Positions 32,419 through 40,717 of a DNA stretch of 64,000 bases are shown in pieces. The stretch lies in assembly GCF_002209355.2 (NCBI RefSeq), contig NZ_CP106855.1:806001-870000 (forward strand), in the 5' to 3' direction. The DNA comes from Bdellovibrio sp. SKB1291214. Its GTDB lineage: Bacteria; Bdellovibrionota; Bdellovibrionia; Bdellovibrionales; Bdellovibrionaceae. Position 1 is the first letter of the stretch, and each line of letters starts with the position of its first letter. The notes under the pieces are model-generated. The model was not told where the DNA came from and searched no databases. It saw only the letters and a program-made list of their open reading frames with translations. The translations under genes were made by a program, and so were the position numbers.

Positions 32419-33495
32419 TTAGCGATAATCGTGAAGGTAATCGATGCGATCCGGAATCCATGGTTCGTGGATTCCTTCCATTTCGTACACGCGGCCTTCG
32501 ACAACTGTTTTTTCTTTCAGTGGAGCGACAGTGGGTGAGTACGACGGATACAACAAACCCTTTTCCACAAAAAATGTGCGAGCCGTTTCATAAGCAGCCT
32601 GCCCGATGATCCCACGACGAATAAATTCATCGAAGCTTTTCATTAATTCTTCAGGAGTGTAGCTGTAGTTATAGATCATATCTTGAACGACGGCGTACAC
32701 ACCATCGAGGCTTAAGCGACCATCTTGAAACATATCGAGGGCCACTTGGAACGTGTTGTATGTCGCCATTGTTCTGCGACCGAACTTCAAATAGTAATCG
32801 GGGTCCGTATCAGTCGCCAGATTGATATAGATTTTTTCAACGGGATCGTTTTCTGGAATCTGCGCTTGCAGCTCCAAAATCGTATCCACTTGTTCACCCG
32901 TCACATTCAACTTTTCTAAAGTCGTGCGAATGTCGTGAGGCCCCAAACGGCGGGAACAAATATCCGAATACAGATTATAAATGATCGCATCTGTTTCGCT
33001 GTCGTCTCCCCAACAGATTTGACGAACGTTTTCAGCCAAGCGAGTTCTTAATTGCAACAAAGCCTGCAGCTTGTAACCCACCTGTTTCGTCAGTCGCCAG
33101 AAGCGTCCAGGGCGCAGATTTGCTAAGTTGTCTTTATAGAAACAACCGAACGGACGAATATTATCCAAGGCGAACTTTTCCGAAATTCTTTCTTCCATCT
33201 GCGGCGGTGATGCCGTGATGAAATAGATCGGAAAATACATATAACCTTTTTGAGCTTTGCGATATTCCGACAAGGATTGCAGTAAAGTGTTTGTACCAGG
33301 AACATTCTTCTTACTTAAAGCACGTTCAAGCACTGTCGTTAACAGGCCGGATAAGGAATCAATGGTTGTATCAAGGTAGGTTTTATCGATGTCCCACAGA
33401 AAGACTTCGTCGTGAGATTTCTCCATGCCCTCAGACACATATCTGAAGAACACAACATCGCCATTCATTTCGCTCAATTCACGCCAGTCTGCCAT
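32419..33495 (-). CDS. HAD-like phosphatase domain protein (App1-like)
   Basis: 358 residues. HAD superfamily motifs in order: LWDIDKTYLDT (nucleophile Asp and general acid), IYFITASPPQM (motif II S/T), KDNLANLRPGRF with Lys, and WGDDSETDA (metal aspartates). The layout resembles the App1/DUF2183 phosphatidate-phosphatase-like group; the first motif is DxDKT rather than DxDDT. The C-terminal 130 residues are helical and of unknown role (LSLDGVYAVVQDMIYNYSYTPEEL...). Cytoplasmic, no signal peptide. Operon with the TPR gene. The substrate (lipid phosphate or other) cannot be told. Confidence 0.75.
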   Translation of the reverse strand: MADWRELSEMNGDVVFFRYVSEGMEKSHDEVFLWDIDKTYLDTTIDSLSGLLTTVLERALSKKNVPGTNTLLQSLSEYRKAQKGYMYFPIYFITASPPQMEERISEKFALDNIRPFGCFYKDNLANLRPGRFWRLTKQVGYKLQALLQLRTRLAENVRQICWGDDSETDAIIYNLYSDICSRRLGPHDIRTTLEKLNVTGEQVDTILELQAQIPENDPVEKIYINLATDTDPDYYLKFGRRTMATYNTFQVALDMFQDGRLSLDGVYAVVQDMIYNYSYTPEELMKSFDEFIRRGIIGQAAYETARTFFVEKGLLYPSYSPTVAPLKEKTVVEGRVYEMEGIHEPWIPDRIDYLHDYR

Positions 33496-33533
33496 GCTGA
33501 CATTTTGTCAAGGATGGCAGGCCTTTGCAAGTC

Positions 33534-35144
33534 TTAGCAGCCTGTTCCTGGTTTTGGGTCTGCCATTTGGCGACAACGAATTTGGCTTTCGGAACACTTA
33601 ACACGCATGTGAAAGTGGTTGTAGTGATTTACCTCTGAAACCAAGCGACGCAAAGTCTCTTTAGCCAGAGGCGAATCCATTTCACCTTGATTTTGTGCAT
33701 AGGTACACAATGACTTTTTCAAAGTTGGATGGATGAAAATACGGTCTACGAACTTAGAACTGACAGCATATTTAAATAGCTTCCATTGTTGCGCCATCAT
33801 CCAGTCGCCGATCGGTTTTCCGCCCTTTAAAGCAGAAGCAAAGTTAGTCATCGTTTTATCAGCTTTAAAGTAATAAGCGATATCAGCATCCAAACCGTTT
33901 GTATGCGATTTATGAGCCCCTAAACGACCGCCATTCTTTTTAGAAATGTCACCCATACGTAATGGATGCGCTGGTGCGATCGCTTTTGTATACTTACCCA
34001 TCTTGGCAACCAAGTACGCCATTTCAATCGTACCAAAATGCGTAAGACGATCTGGTCTTAAAATCTTCAAGTTTGTTTCAGGATATGCTTTTTGGTAACC
34101 CAAGATATCCGTTGCTCTTTCCAGACTGCCCGCATTTACGGTGCCGATGGCTTGATTTAGCTTCGCGACTAAATCGAACTTCGGAGGATTTGCCACGACG
34201 ACGGGGACCTCTTTGTCGTCAGCCTTTTTATCATCGTCTTTTTTATCATCCTTCTTATCGTCTTTGGCTTTATCATCTGCCTTAGGAACATCTTTCTTAG
34301 GCTCCTCTTTTTTGGGAGGAACTTTTTTAGGATCATCCTTTTTAGGAGGATCCTGCTTTGGCGTATCCTTTTTCGGAGGATCTTGCTTAGGAGTTTCTTG
34401 TTTTGGCGTTTCTTTCTTAGGCTCTTCCGCTTTAGGGCTTGCTGATGGTGCAGGCTTTGGAGCTGGTGCTTTTGGTTTTGGGTTGTCCAAAACTTTCTCG
34501 ATATCGTTACCAATATCACCTACGTATTGACCAGCGCCTTCTTCGATATCCATTTCTTCGTGACCATCGTCACCGTCTTCATCAGCAAAACTTTCGTCAT
34601 CCTCTTGAGCCGTTTGACCCGGAGAAGGCGTTACTTTTGGTTCTGCTTGTTTTGGCTCCTCACCCATTTCCATGGTGTCTTCTACAGACTCAACTTGGTG
34701 GTGATAAATTCTGTCTTCATAAGAGATATAGATATCAATAAAGTTGCTCGAGCAATCCGCCTCAACACCTAAACAAGTGGCTTTAGCGGCAACCTGCATG
34801 TCAGCGACACCAACAGAGCCCACCGGTTTCATCACAGCGAAGCCTTGGATATCGGATGTACCTTGTAATTGAATATCAATAGGAAGAGTCTTTTTAGAAT
34901 CTAAAGTCTTAAGCTGGATCTTACCTTGAAGGGTGATTTTGGACGTCCCCTTATCAAAGGCCACTTCCATACCCTGCAGTTGAGTAGCACCTTCGATCAC
35001 TTCATAATTGCCCGCTTGGCGAATTTGCGGCTGCTCAGGAGTAGGAGCCGTATCGCGAACAGAGGCCGGCACATTGTTCCCGCGAGGGGCACACCCTGAA
35101 ACAATCAAACCTAAAATGAGTAGTGACGACAGAAGTCTTCCCAT
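33534..35144 (-). CDS. MepA-like (peptidase M74) murein endopeptidase lipoprotein with long Lys/Pro linker
   Basis: 536 residues. Lipobox VSGC (Cys about 18). Residues 45-170 form an unrecognised beta-rich N-terminal domain; 215-330 is a low-complexity linker of Lys, Pro, Asp and Glu. The last 175 residues match penicillin-insensitive murein endopeptidase: HKSHTNGLDADI (His411, His414, Asp419/421), FVDRIFIHPTLKKSLC, and HYNHFHMRVKCS (His507/510/512) as zinc ligands and catalytic residues, ending PGTGC. It cleaves D-Ala-mDAP crosslinks. E. coli MepA is a soluble periplasmic 274-residue protein; here it is a lipid-anchored version on a long stalk that could reach through the wall. ATG 35144. 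Confidence 0.88.
   Translation of the reverse strand: MGRLLSSLLILGLIVSGCAPRGNNVPASVRDTAPTPEQPQIRQAGNYEVIEGATQLQGMEVAFDKGTSKITLQGKIQLKTLDSKKTLPIDIQLQGTSDIQGFAVMKPVGSVGVADMQVAAKATCLGVEADCSSNFIDIYISYEDRIYHHQVESVEDTMEMGEEPKQAEPKVTPSPGQTAQEDDESFADEDGDDGHEEMDIEEGAGQYVGDIGNDIEKVLDNPKPKAPAPKPAPSASPKAEEPKKETPKQETPKQDPPKKDTPKQDPPKKDDPKKVPPKKEEPKKDVPKADDKAKDDKKDDKKDDDKKADDKEVPVVVANPPKFDLVAKLNQAIGTVNAGSLERATDILGYQKAYPETNLKILRPDRLTHFGTIEMAYLVAKMGKYTKAIAPAHPLRMGDISKKNGGRLGAHKSHTNGLDADIAYYFKADKTMTNFASALKGGKPIGDWMMAQQWKLFKYAVSSKFVDRIFIHPTLKKSLCTYAQNQGEMDSPLAKETLRRLVSEVNHYNHFHMRVKCSESQIRCRQMADPKPGTGC
34205..34490 (-). repeat. Imperfect tandem repeats encoding the Lys/Pro/Asp linker
   Basis: Short units of 15-18 bases encode the repeated KKxxPKxxPPKKD pattern inside the MepA-like gene (residues about 215-330). 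Prone to copy number change by slippage. Confidence 0.7.
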
Positions 35145-35280
35145 AGCAAAGCCCTTAGTTGCAGGAACTATGCTCCACGAAATTCGCACGTATTAGAATA
35201 GGACGTTTTTAGGGTGTTTAAGCTTTAGACAGGGACCAAATTCGCGGAACCTGATACGGCCTTTTGGGGGGCCCACAAAT

Positions 35281-35310
35281 AAAAAGACCGATCCAAAGGA
35301 TCGGTCTTTT
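35281..35310 (-). terminator. Terminator of the 747-residue secreted protein gene
   Basis: AAAAAGACCGATCC-AAA-GGATCGGTCTTTT: 10-bp stem, 3-base loop, flanked by A and T runs, 28 bases after the stop at 35338 on the minus strand. Confidence 0.92.
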
Positions 35311-35337
35311 CTAACTTACTTATAGGGACTGCTGGGA

Positions 35338-37581
35338 TTAGAAGCCAGATTTAACTTCGCAACCCAATGCTGAGATTCTTTTCTTAACAAGAGTCGCCCA
35401 GTTGCCAGTCTTATTGTTCAAAAGATTCATTTTGATCACACCCAAATCAGATGAGTAAGAACCAACGCCTTGAGCAGCTTGCAAACCACGGCATGTTCTA
35501 ACAAGAGCTGTATCCTCAGAACGAGAATCATAGATGTAACCATCGATCATTTGGCAGAAAGATTCCACCGCTTGCAAGTGGTCTACAGCAACAACCCAAC
35601 GGTTCCAAACGTCTTGAGCTTCACGGCAGATGTCTGCACGAAGACGAGAGTTTTGAGCAACCAAGCTGTTAGATGGAACGAACGTTTCAAGGTTAGTACC
35701 AGCAGCACGGTCAGCAGCGATTTTTTGAACCGCTTTCGCATCTGGAGTTTTAAATGAACCATTGTATGAACCAGCCGCAGCTGCTGCACCAGATTCAGTC
35801 AAACGGTATGCGCGCTCTTGAAGAGTTCTAAGCCCTGCATTGAAGCTTTTCGCAGCCGCAGAGTGCAAGTTCATTGTGTAGTTCAACCAAGCCATCACTG
35901 GAGAGTTGATACCCAATGTACGAGTTTGGAATAGACCATTTCTCAAACGAGCCATTTCCGCGTCGATTTCAGACTGGTTGAAGCTTGTCGCGTATTTGCG
36001 CAAGTTATCCAAAGAGTTTGTGATACGAGCAGCTTGAGCTTGTTTTTCAGCCAAAGTCGCAAGACGAGTTTGGATTTGTCTGTACTCTGGAGACTTCTTC
36101 AACTCTTTATCCAAGTTAGAAGTCGCAAGTTTCATGATGTCACGAGAAGCCGTTGCAGATTTGTCCATCGCCTCAAGCAAGTACTTAGTCGTCGTCGCAC
36201 ATTGAGTCGCGTTGTTACGAGCAGTCACTGATTGAAGGTTTTGGATGTATACTTTGCCAACGTTTTTCAAAGTGTTCGTGATCGGAGTCGCTTTGTAGTC
36301 CGTCGCTTTCAAAGAGAAATCGATAGAGTTCAACATTTGCGCAACGTATGAACGAGAATCGCTCGCAGTCCCTGCCAAGTTGATACCCAGTTCACAGATC
36401 ATGCTTGGAGCTGTCGTGCTTTGAACGAATGTTTTATCCAACTCAGCTTGAGCTGATGCAGAAGCCAAAGTCGTATTCAATTCCAAAGAAGCTGCGCTCA
36501 ATGCATTTTTACGTTCCATCAAGGCGTTTGTTTCTTTAGATACGCCAGAGATTTTTACAGAATAGTTACGAGCCACTGTCATCTCTTTAGAGATTTTAGC
36601 GATTTGCTCATCACGGTTTTTAGTCAAGAAACGGTATTTTTGCTCAAGACGGATGTATTGGCATGTGTTCTCAACAACGGCACGACGAACCAACGGGTCT
36701 GCAATTTTAGTTGAGTTTTCGTTTACGATTTTTTCCATAGAACCGATCGCGCTTGTCAAAACTTGACCACCCACGATGAATGGAATCGCTGCTGTACCAC
36801 CAGTCATTGATGCTGCCATCAATGCATAAGGAGTCAAACCGTTGATCATATCGTTGATCGCAAGAGCAACCTGACCACCGTTCATTTGGTCACGGCAAGA
36901 TTTGTTCATCAAATCAGTTGAAGAGAATGTTGCAGCGATAGAGCTTGCTGCACGGATAGCAACGTCTACTGTTTGAGTGATCTCAGTTACTTTTTCTCTT
37001 GGAATTTCTTCTTCAGCTAGCAAGTACGGTTGAAGTTTTGCGATAGCGTCTGTGATTTTTTTGTTGTTATCAACCACAGCTTGTTGGTTGATTTGGTTGC
37101 CCGCGCAAGAAGGAGAGCTTACGGCTTGGTTCAGCGCGTTTACTGCAGACAAGATGTCAGAGTAAGTTTTGTCGTCAGCGTTCGTAAACAAGTTACATTT
37201 GAACTCTTCAGAAACACCTTGTGAATCTTTAACTACAACTGGAAGACCATTACCACCAACGCCTGTGTTAGCACCTGGCAAAGGAAGTGTCCCAGTACCG
37301 GGAGTCGTCGGAGCGCCTGTGCCTGGAGTTGTTGGAAGACCTGTACCTGGAGTTCCTGGAACTGGATTGATCGTGATCGGAGCGATGCCGCCCGGCTGAC
37401 CAGGAGCTGCTGGGTTTTGACCGATGCGAGGTTGAGTTGGGAAAAGATCGTCTACAGACGTGCTAGAAGTTGGAGCAATATCGATCGGAAAAAATCCTGA
37501 ATCAACACGCGCTGGTGCTGCGAAAGCCACCTTACATTGAATAGCAGTTAATACTGCCAAGCCTACTCTACCCCACTTCAT
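35338..37581 (-). CDS. Large secreted protein, unknown function
   Basis: 747 residues with signal peptide (ends FAAPAR). Residues 55-115 are a Pro/Gly/Thr-rich stretch with repeats like TPGTG. The rest is helical with scattered cysteines (FKCNLF, SPSCAGN, KSCRDQM, NTCQYIR, ICELGI, TQCATT, DICREAQ, SFCQMID, RTCRGL, GCEVK), ten or so, implying many disulfides in an exported protein. A hydrophobic stretch LTPYALMAASMTGGTAAIPFIVGGQVL (about 260-290) could insert in a membrane. No family known to me. Strong AAGGAG before ATG 37581. Isolated gene with its own terminator; the size and cysteine content are notable. Confidence 0.82.
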   Translation of the reverse strand: MKWGRVGLAVLTAIQCKVAFAAPARVDSGFFPIDIAPTSSTSVDDLFPTQPRIGQNPAAPGQPGGIAPITINPVPGTPGTGLPTTPGTGAPTTPGTGTLPLPGANTGVGGNGLPVVVKDSQGVSEEFKCNLFTNADDKTYSDILSAVNALNQAVSSPSCAGNQINQQAVVDNNKKITDAIAKLQPYLLAEEEIPREKVTEITQTVDVAIRAASSIAATFSSTDLMNKSCRDQMNGGQVALAINDMINGLTPYALMAASMTGGTAAIPFIVGGQVLTSAIGSMEKIVNENSTKIADPLVRRAVVENTCQYIRLEQKYRFLTKNRDEQIAKISKEMTVARNYSVKISGVSKETNALMERKNALSAASLELNTTLASASAQAELDKTFVQSTTAPSMICELGINLAGTASDSRSYVAQMLNSIDFSLKATDYKATPITNTLKNVGKVYIQNLQSVTARNNATQCATTTKYLLEAMDKSATASRDIMKLATSNLDKELKKSPEYRQIQTRLATLAEKQAQAARITNSLDNLRKYATSFNQSEIDAEMARLRNGLFQTRTLGINSPVMAWLNYTMNLHSAAAKSFNAGLRTLQERAYRLTESGAAAAAGSYNGSFKTPDAKAVQKIAADRAAGTNLETFVPSNSLVAQNSRLRADICREAQDVWNRWVVAVDHLQAVESFCQMIDGYIYDSRSEDTALVRTCRGLQAAQGVGSYSSDLGVIKMNLLNNKTGNWATLVKKRISALGCEVKSGF

Positions 37582-37684
37582 AGGAACTCCTTTTTAGTAT
37601 TTCTGTAACCCCTTAAAGCGAACCAAAATCCCCGTCATATATATGCAATGGCCATAATTTCGGCCACTGAATTGGTTCTAAGGG

Positions 37685-37698
37685 CTACAAGTTTGTAG
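37685..37698. other. Short palindrome between the lipase-like and the large secreted gene
   Basis: CTACAAGTTTGTAG, a perfect 14-base palindrome, and nearby TGGCC-ATAATTTC-GGCCA (37649-37666). Both lie in the 156-base gap upstream of the large secreted protein. Could be an operator or a weak end; no proof. Confidence 0.3.
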
Positions 37699-37737
37699 GC
37701 TTTTTAGTGGGCTTGGTAAAAAGAATCAACCCTTAGT

Positions 37738-38571
37738 TTACTGTTGCAAATAATTGAGGAAGTTTTGGCGAAGTTCACGATTGTTAACCTCAAAAAGATC
37801 GCCATGATGTCCATTGGGGACAATCCATAGTTGCTTTGGGTCATGGGCTTTCGCAAACATGTCTTGAGAGCTTTCAGATTCAATCACCGGGTCGTCGGCT
37901 CCATGAATGAAGAGCATCGGAATCGGTGCTAAACGATCGATAGGCTCCGGCGACTGAGAGTCGTTCAGAACCAAATAAGTAATAGGTTGCATCCACCAAG
38001 TCCAATAGGATCGAGCTAGGACCCTGCGAGCCATCTTTCGATAAGAGGAAAAGCTCGCATCGATGACAATCCGACTGATGGGTTGTTGGTCTTTGATCTT
38101 CATCGCAGTTTGCATGGCTATGATGCCACCCAAGCTTTGCCCATAAATGATTAAAGGTCGTGGGTCTTTGTTTTCCTTAATCCAACCCGCAGCGGCAATT
38201 CCTGCCTCCACCGTATTCGCTGGATTCGGCTTGCCTAAACTTTCACCATAACCCGGGTAATCAAAAATGAGATAGTTATATCCTTCCTTAGGCAGCCAAT
38301 AAAACATCATGAAGTGCGACGTTAGATTTTGGGCATTTCCGTGAAAGAACAGGATCGTTCCTTTGCTGTGTTTTTGTGAAGTCGCAAAGTACCAACCGTG
38401 GATCTCATTTCCCGAGGCTGTTTTAAATCGTACATCTTCATATTTCAGTTGAATACGTTCAGGGCTATAAAACTTTTCTTGAGAGGGAAAATAAAATAAG
38501 GACTGACATCCACACAGAGCCCACGCAGCAAAGATTAAAATTTTAAAGCGCAGAGCTCTTAAGTTCGTCAT
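37738..38571 (-). CDS. Alpha/beta hydrolase lipoprotein (Bem46/S33-like)
   Basis: 277 residues from ATG 38571. The signal peptide ends in lipobox LCGC (Cys about 17). Serine hydrolase: ILFFHGNAQN oxyanion region, IYGQSLGG with the nucleophile Ser (about 149), HGADDPV (Asp), and PNGHHGD (His). Resembles small membrane-anchored Bem46-type esterases seen in gammaproteobacteria. The longer frame to 38745 would run through corA; ATG 38571 is only 9 bases from the corA ATG on the other strand, so both genes have almost no leader. Confidence 0.88.
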   Translation of the reverse strand: MTNLRALRFKILIFAAWALCGCQSLFYFPSQEKFYSPERIQLKYEDVRFKTASGNEIHGWYFATSQKHSKGTILFFHGNAQNLTSHFMMFYWLPKEGYNYLIFDYPGYGESLGKPNPANTVEAGIAAAGWIKENKDPRPLIIYGQSLGGIIAMQTAMKIKDQQPISRIVIDASFSSYRKMARRVLARSYWTWWMQPITYLVLNDSQSPEPIDRLAPIPMLFIHGADDPVIESESSQDMFAKAHDPKQLWIVPNGHHGDLFEVNNRELRQNFLNYLQQ

Positions 38572-38580
38572 ACTAGAATC

Positions 38581-39507
38581 ATGAAACGCTTTGAACATGC
38601 ATGGCAAGATTTTAAGTGGATTGATATCGAGGACCCCAGCAAAGAGGACTTTGTTCATCTGGCCGAGGAATTCGAAATTCCCATGCAGTGCTTGGCCACT
38701 TGCATGGACCCCGAGCATCTTCCTCGCGTTCAATATCTTGATCATTCAACGATGATTATTTTACGACATTTTGATTTACGAGCTCGCCCAGGTGCGGGAA
38801 CTATTCAAGAGCTATCAACTAAGTTGGTGTTCTTTGTGGGCAAAAAATATCTGCTGACTTTGCATCGCACTCCGCTGCCTTGTATTGAAGATAAAAAAGC
38901 CAAGGTCGCATTTGAAAATATAACGATGTCACAATTAATTGGTCGACTGTTTGTTAAGGTATTTCAAAGTTTTGAAAATCCCTTGGATGAGTTGGTCAAC
39001 AAAATGGACACGATCGAAGGCCGCATCTATGCTCTTCGTCGCAAAAGCATTTTACGTGAAGGCTATCATGTAAAACGTCGTGCTTCGGGCTTTAAAAAGA
39101 TTTTTAAATTTAGCGATAGCGTGGTGGTAAACCTGCAACAGCATCCTAAATTTCCGGCTTTGGATTATGACGATGTTCGCGATCCTTTGGCCCGTTTGAT
39201 TTTCGATAGTGATAGCATCGTCGAAGAAATCACCGGTCTTTTGAATTTGCACCTGGCCTTAATGTCACAAAAAACCAATGAAGCTTCCTTAAAGACGAAC
39301 GAAATCATGCGCATCTTAACTGTCGTATCGATCTTCTTCTTGCCTCTGAATTTCTTAGCTGGCGTTTACGGTATGAATTTTAAATATATGCCCGAGTTAG
39401 AACACCACTTCGGATACTTCGGTGTTTTGACGGCCATGTTCGTCATCGCCCTCGCAATCCTAGGATGGGTGTGGCACAAGGGCTGGCTATCTAAAGACGA
39501 TTTTTAG
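38581..39507 (+). CDS. corA: CorA-type Mg2+/Co2+ transporter
   Basis: 308 residues. An N-terminal soluble funnel (WIDIEDPSKEDF, LDHSTMIILRHF, GKKYLLTLHRT), long helix (LDELVNKMDTIEGRI), and two C-terminal membrane helices with the YGMNFKYMPE signature after the first. The GMN motif defines the ion pore, as in the CorA/ZntB family; most likely magnesium uptake. The N-terminus WIDIEDP is close to the start, so ATG 38581 is right although no ribosome site precedes it. Overlaps the ankyrin gene by 4 bases at the end, on the other strand. Confidence 0.93.
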   Translation: MKRFEHAWQDFKWIDIEDPSKEDFVHLAEEFEIPMQCLATCMDPEHLPRVQYLDHSTMIILRHFDLRARPGAGTIQELSTKLVFFVGKKYLLTLHRTPLPCIEDKKAKVAFENITMSQLIGRLFVKVFQSFENPLDELVNKMDTIEGRIYALRRKSILREGYHVKRRASGFKKIFKFSDSVVVNLQQHPKFPALDYDDVRDPLARLIFDSDSIVEEITGLLNLHLALMSQKTNEASLKTNEIMRILTVVSIFFLPLNFLAGVYGMNFKYMPELEHHFGYFGVLTAMFVIALAILGWVWHKGWLSKDDF

Positions 39508-39839
39508 TTTTTAAAAAAATTTTCCAGCTTTTGCCAAAGGGATTTTTTAGGCACCATCTTTTCAAGAATGGCGACCAGTTCATGGCGGCGGAACATGCGG
39601 GCTGCTTGCAGCGGCGTCAGATTGTCGAATTCGGAGCGCAGTGCTGGATCAGCACCGTGCTCTAAGAGAAACAAAGAAATATCTGGATGATTTCCGATGA
39701 TGCTAGCGACCAGCGCGGTGGACATGATTTCAGGATGTTGGTAATTCGGGTCGACACCATTTCTGATGTGATACTGAACTAACTCTAAATCTCCTGAAAC
39801 CGAAGCGCTGTACATTTCTTTCCAATCGCCAGCTGACAT
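39504..39839 (-). CDS. Small ankyrin-repeat protein
   Basis: 111 residues. Three ankyrin repeats: SASVSGDLELVQYHIRNGVDPNYQ, STALVASIIGNHPDISLFLLEHGADPALR, and LTPLQAARMFRRHELVAILEKM. No signal peptide, so cytoplasmic. Clear TAAGGAG five bases before ATG 39839. Single small ankyrin proteins in Bdellovibrio are known in one case as protection against the cell's own predatory endopeptidase (Bd3460); that role is not shown here. Next to the methyltransferase gene (8 bases) on the same strand and likely co-transcribed with it. Confidence 0.88.
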   Translation of the reverse strand: MSAGDWKEMYSASVSGDLELVQYHIRNGVDPNYQHPEIMSTALVASIIGNHPDISLFLLEHGADPALRSEFDNLTPLQAARMFRRHELVAILEKMVPKKSLWQKLENFFKN

Positions 39840-39847
39840 CTTACTCC

Positions 39848-40663
39848 TTAGGTGCGTGCATGTGCTTGAATGAAGCTGTAATAGAAAACAGCATTAGGAT
39901 CATTTGCCACTGTTGCCATTTCTTCCTTCATACCTTCCACAACATCCTTCGAAACACAATGTGATTTAATTAATTGATCACTCGCGCTTAACAGAAGTTC
40001 GGTCCAATATTCTACACAATCTTTCCGCGCTTGCGGCTGACGATTGTCCAAGAACCAAGTTTTTACTTCGGTTTGCACATCATGGTATCCCAGCTGCATC
40101 AAAAAGTTTCCTAACTTAGCTCCGACGAAGGGATCACCTTGCTGTTTCAACTGATACTCGTTAAACGCCATCCAATATTTCCATACATTTGGTGAGTACG
40201 GATCTAAAAAGAAAGAAGCATTCATGACCTCAGTGATGTAAACTGGAGAGCCCGGACGCAAAACGCGGCGCACTTCTGATAGTGTGCGTATCGGATCTGG
40301 AACGTGTTCAAGAATCCAACATAAAAAGGCTCCATCAAATGAGTTCGCACCGAAACTCATTTTAGTCGCATCCATTTCCTTCATTTCGAATCGTCCCGCA
40401 AACCCCGGCAAAGCAGCCAGGCGATGACGTGCGGAACTGAGTTGATTGGTACTCAGATCAATCCCCGTGAGATGAATGTCGGGAAAACGACGAAGAATAA
40501 TTTCACTTTGCGCGCCAACACCGCAACCGACTTCTAAAAGGTGGCTGACATTTGTCAGGTTCACATTTTGATAAACTGTGTATTCGCCAAAGCGAGCTTG
40601 CTTACGCAGCCGTTCTTGTTCGTCTTTACTGAAACCGTGAAGATATGGAAAATCACCTGCCAT
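39848..40663 (-). CDS. Class I SAM-dependent methyltransferase
   Basis: 271 residues. LLEVGCGVGAQSEI is motif I, HLTGIDLSTNQ motif II, GAFLCWILEHVPDPI motif IV with the LEHVPDP element, and LRPGSPVYITEV the later strand. Small-molecule methyltransferases of the UbiE/Coq5-like type look alike; the substrate is unknown. C-terminal extension (about 200-271) is helical. AAGGAGG eight bases before ATG 40663. Confidence 0.9.
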   Translation of the reverse strand: MAGDFPYLHGFSKDEQERLRKQARFGEYTVYQNVNLTNVSHLLEVGCGVGAQSEIILRRFPDIHLTGIDLSTNQLSSARHRLAALPGFAGRFEMKEMDATKMSFGANSFDGAFLCWILEHVPDPIRTLSEVRRVLRPGSPVYITEVMNASFFLDPYSPNVWKYWMAFNEYQLKQQGDPFVGAKLGNFLMQLGYHDVQTEVKTWFLDNRQPQARKDCVEYWTELLLSASDQLIKSHCVSKDVVEGMKEEMATVANDPNAVFYYSFIQAHART

Positions 40664-40717
40664 TGTGAGGCCTCCTTAAGAAAAAAGGCATCGGACAGGT
40701 TCATAGTTATCAGATAA

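Noticed and set aside
34205-34530. CRISPR-like regular repeats
   Set aside because: The repeats are in-frame coding units of the Lys/Pro linker, imperfect and without spacers.
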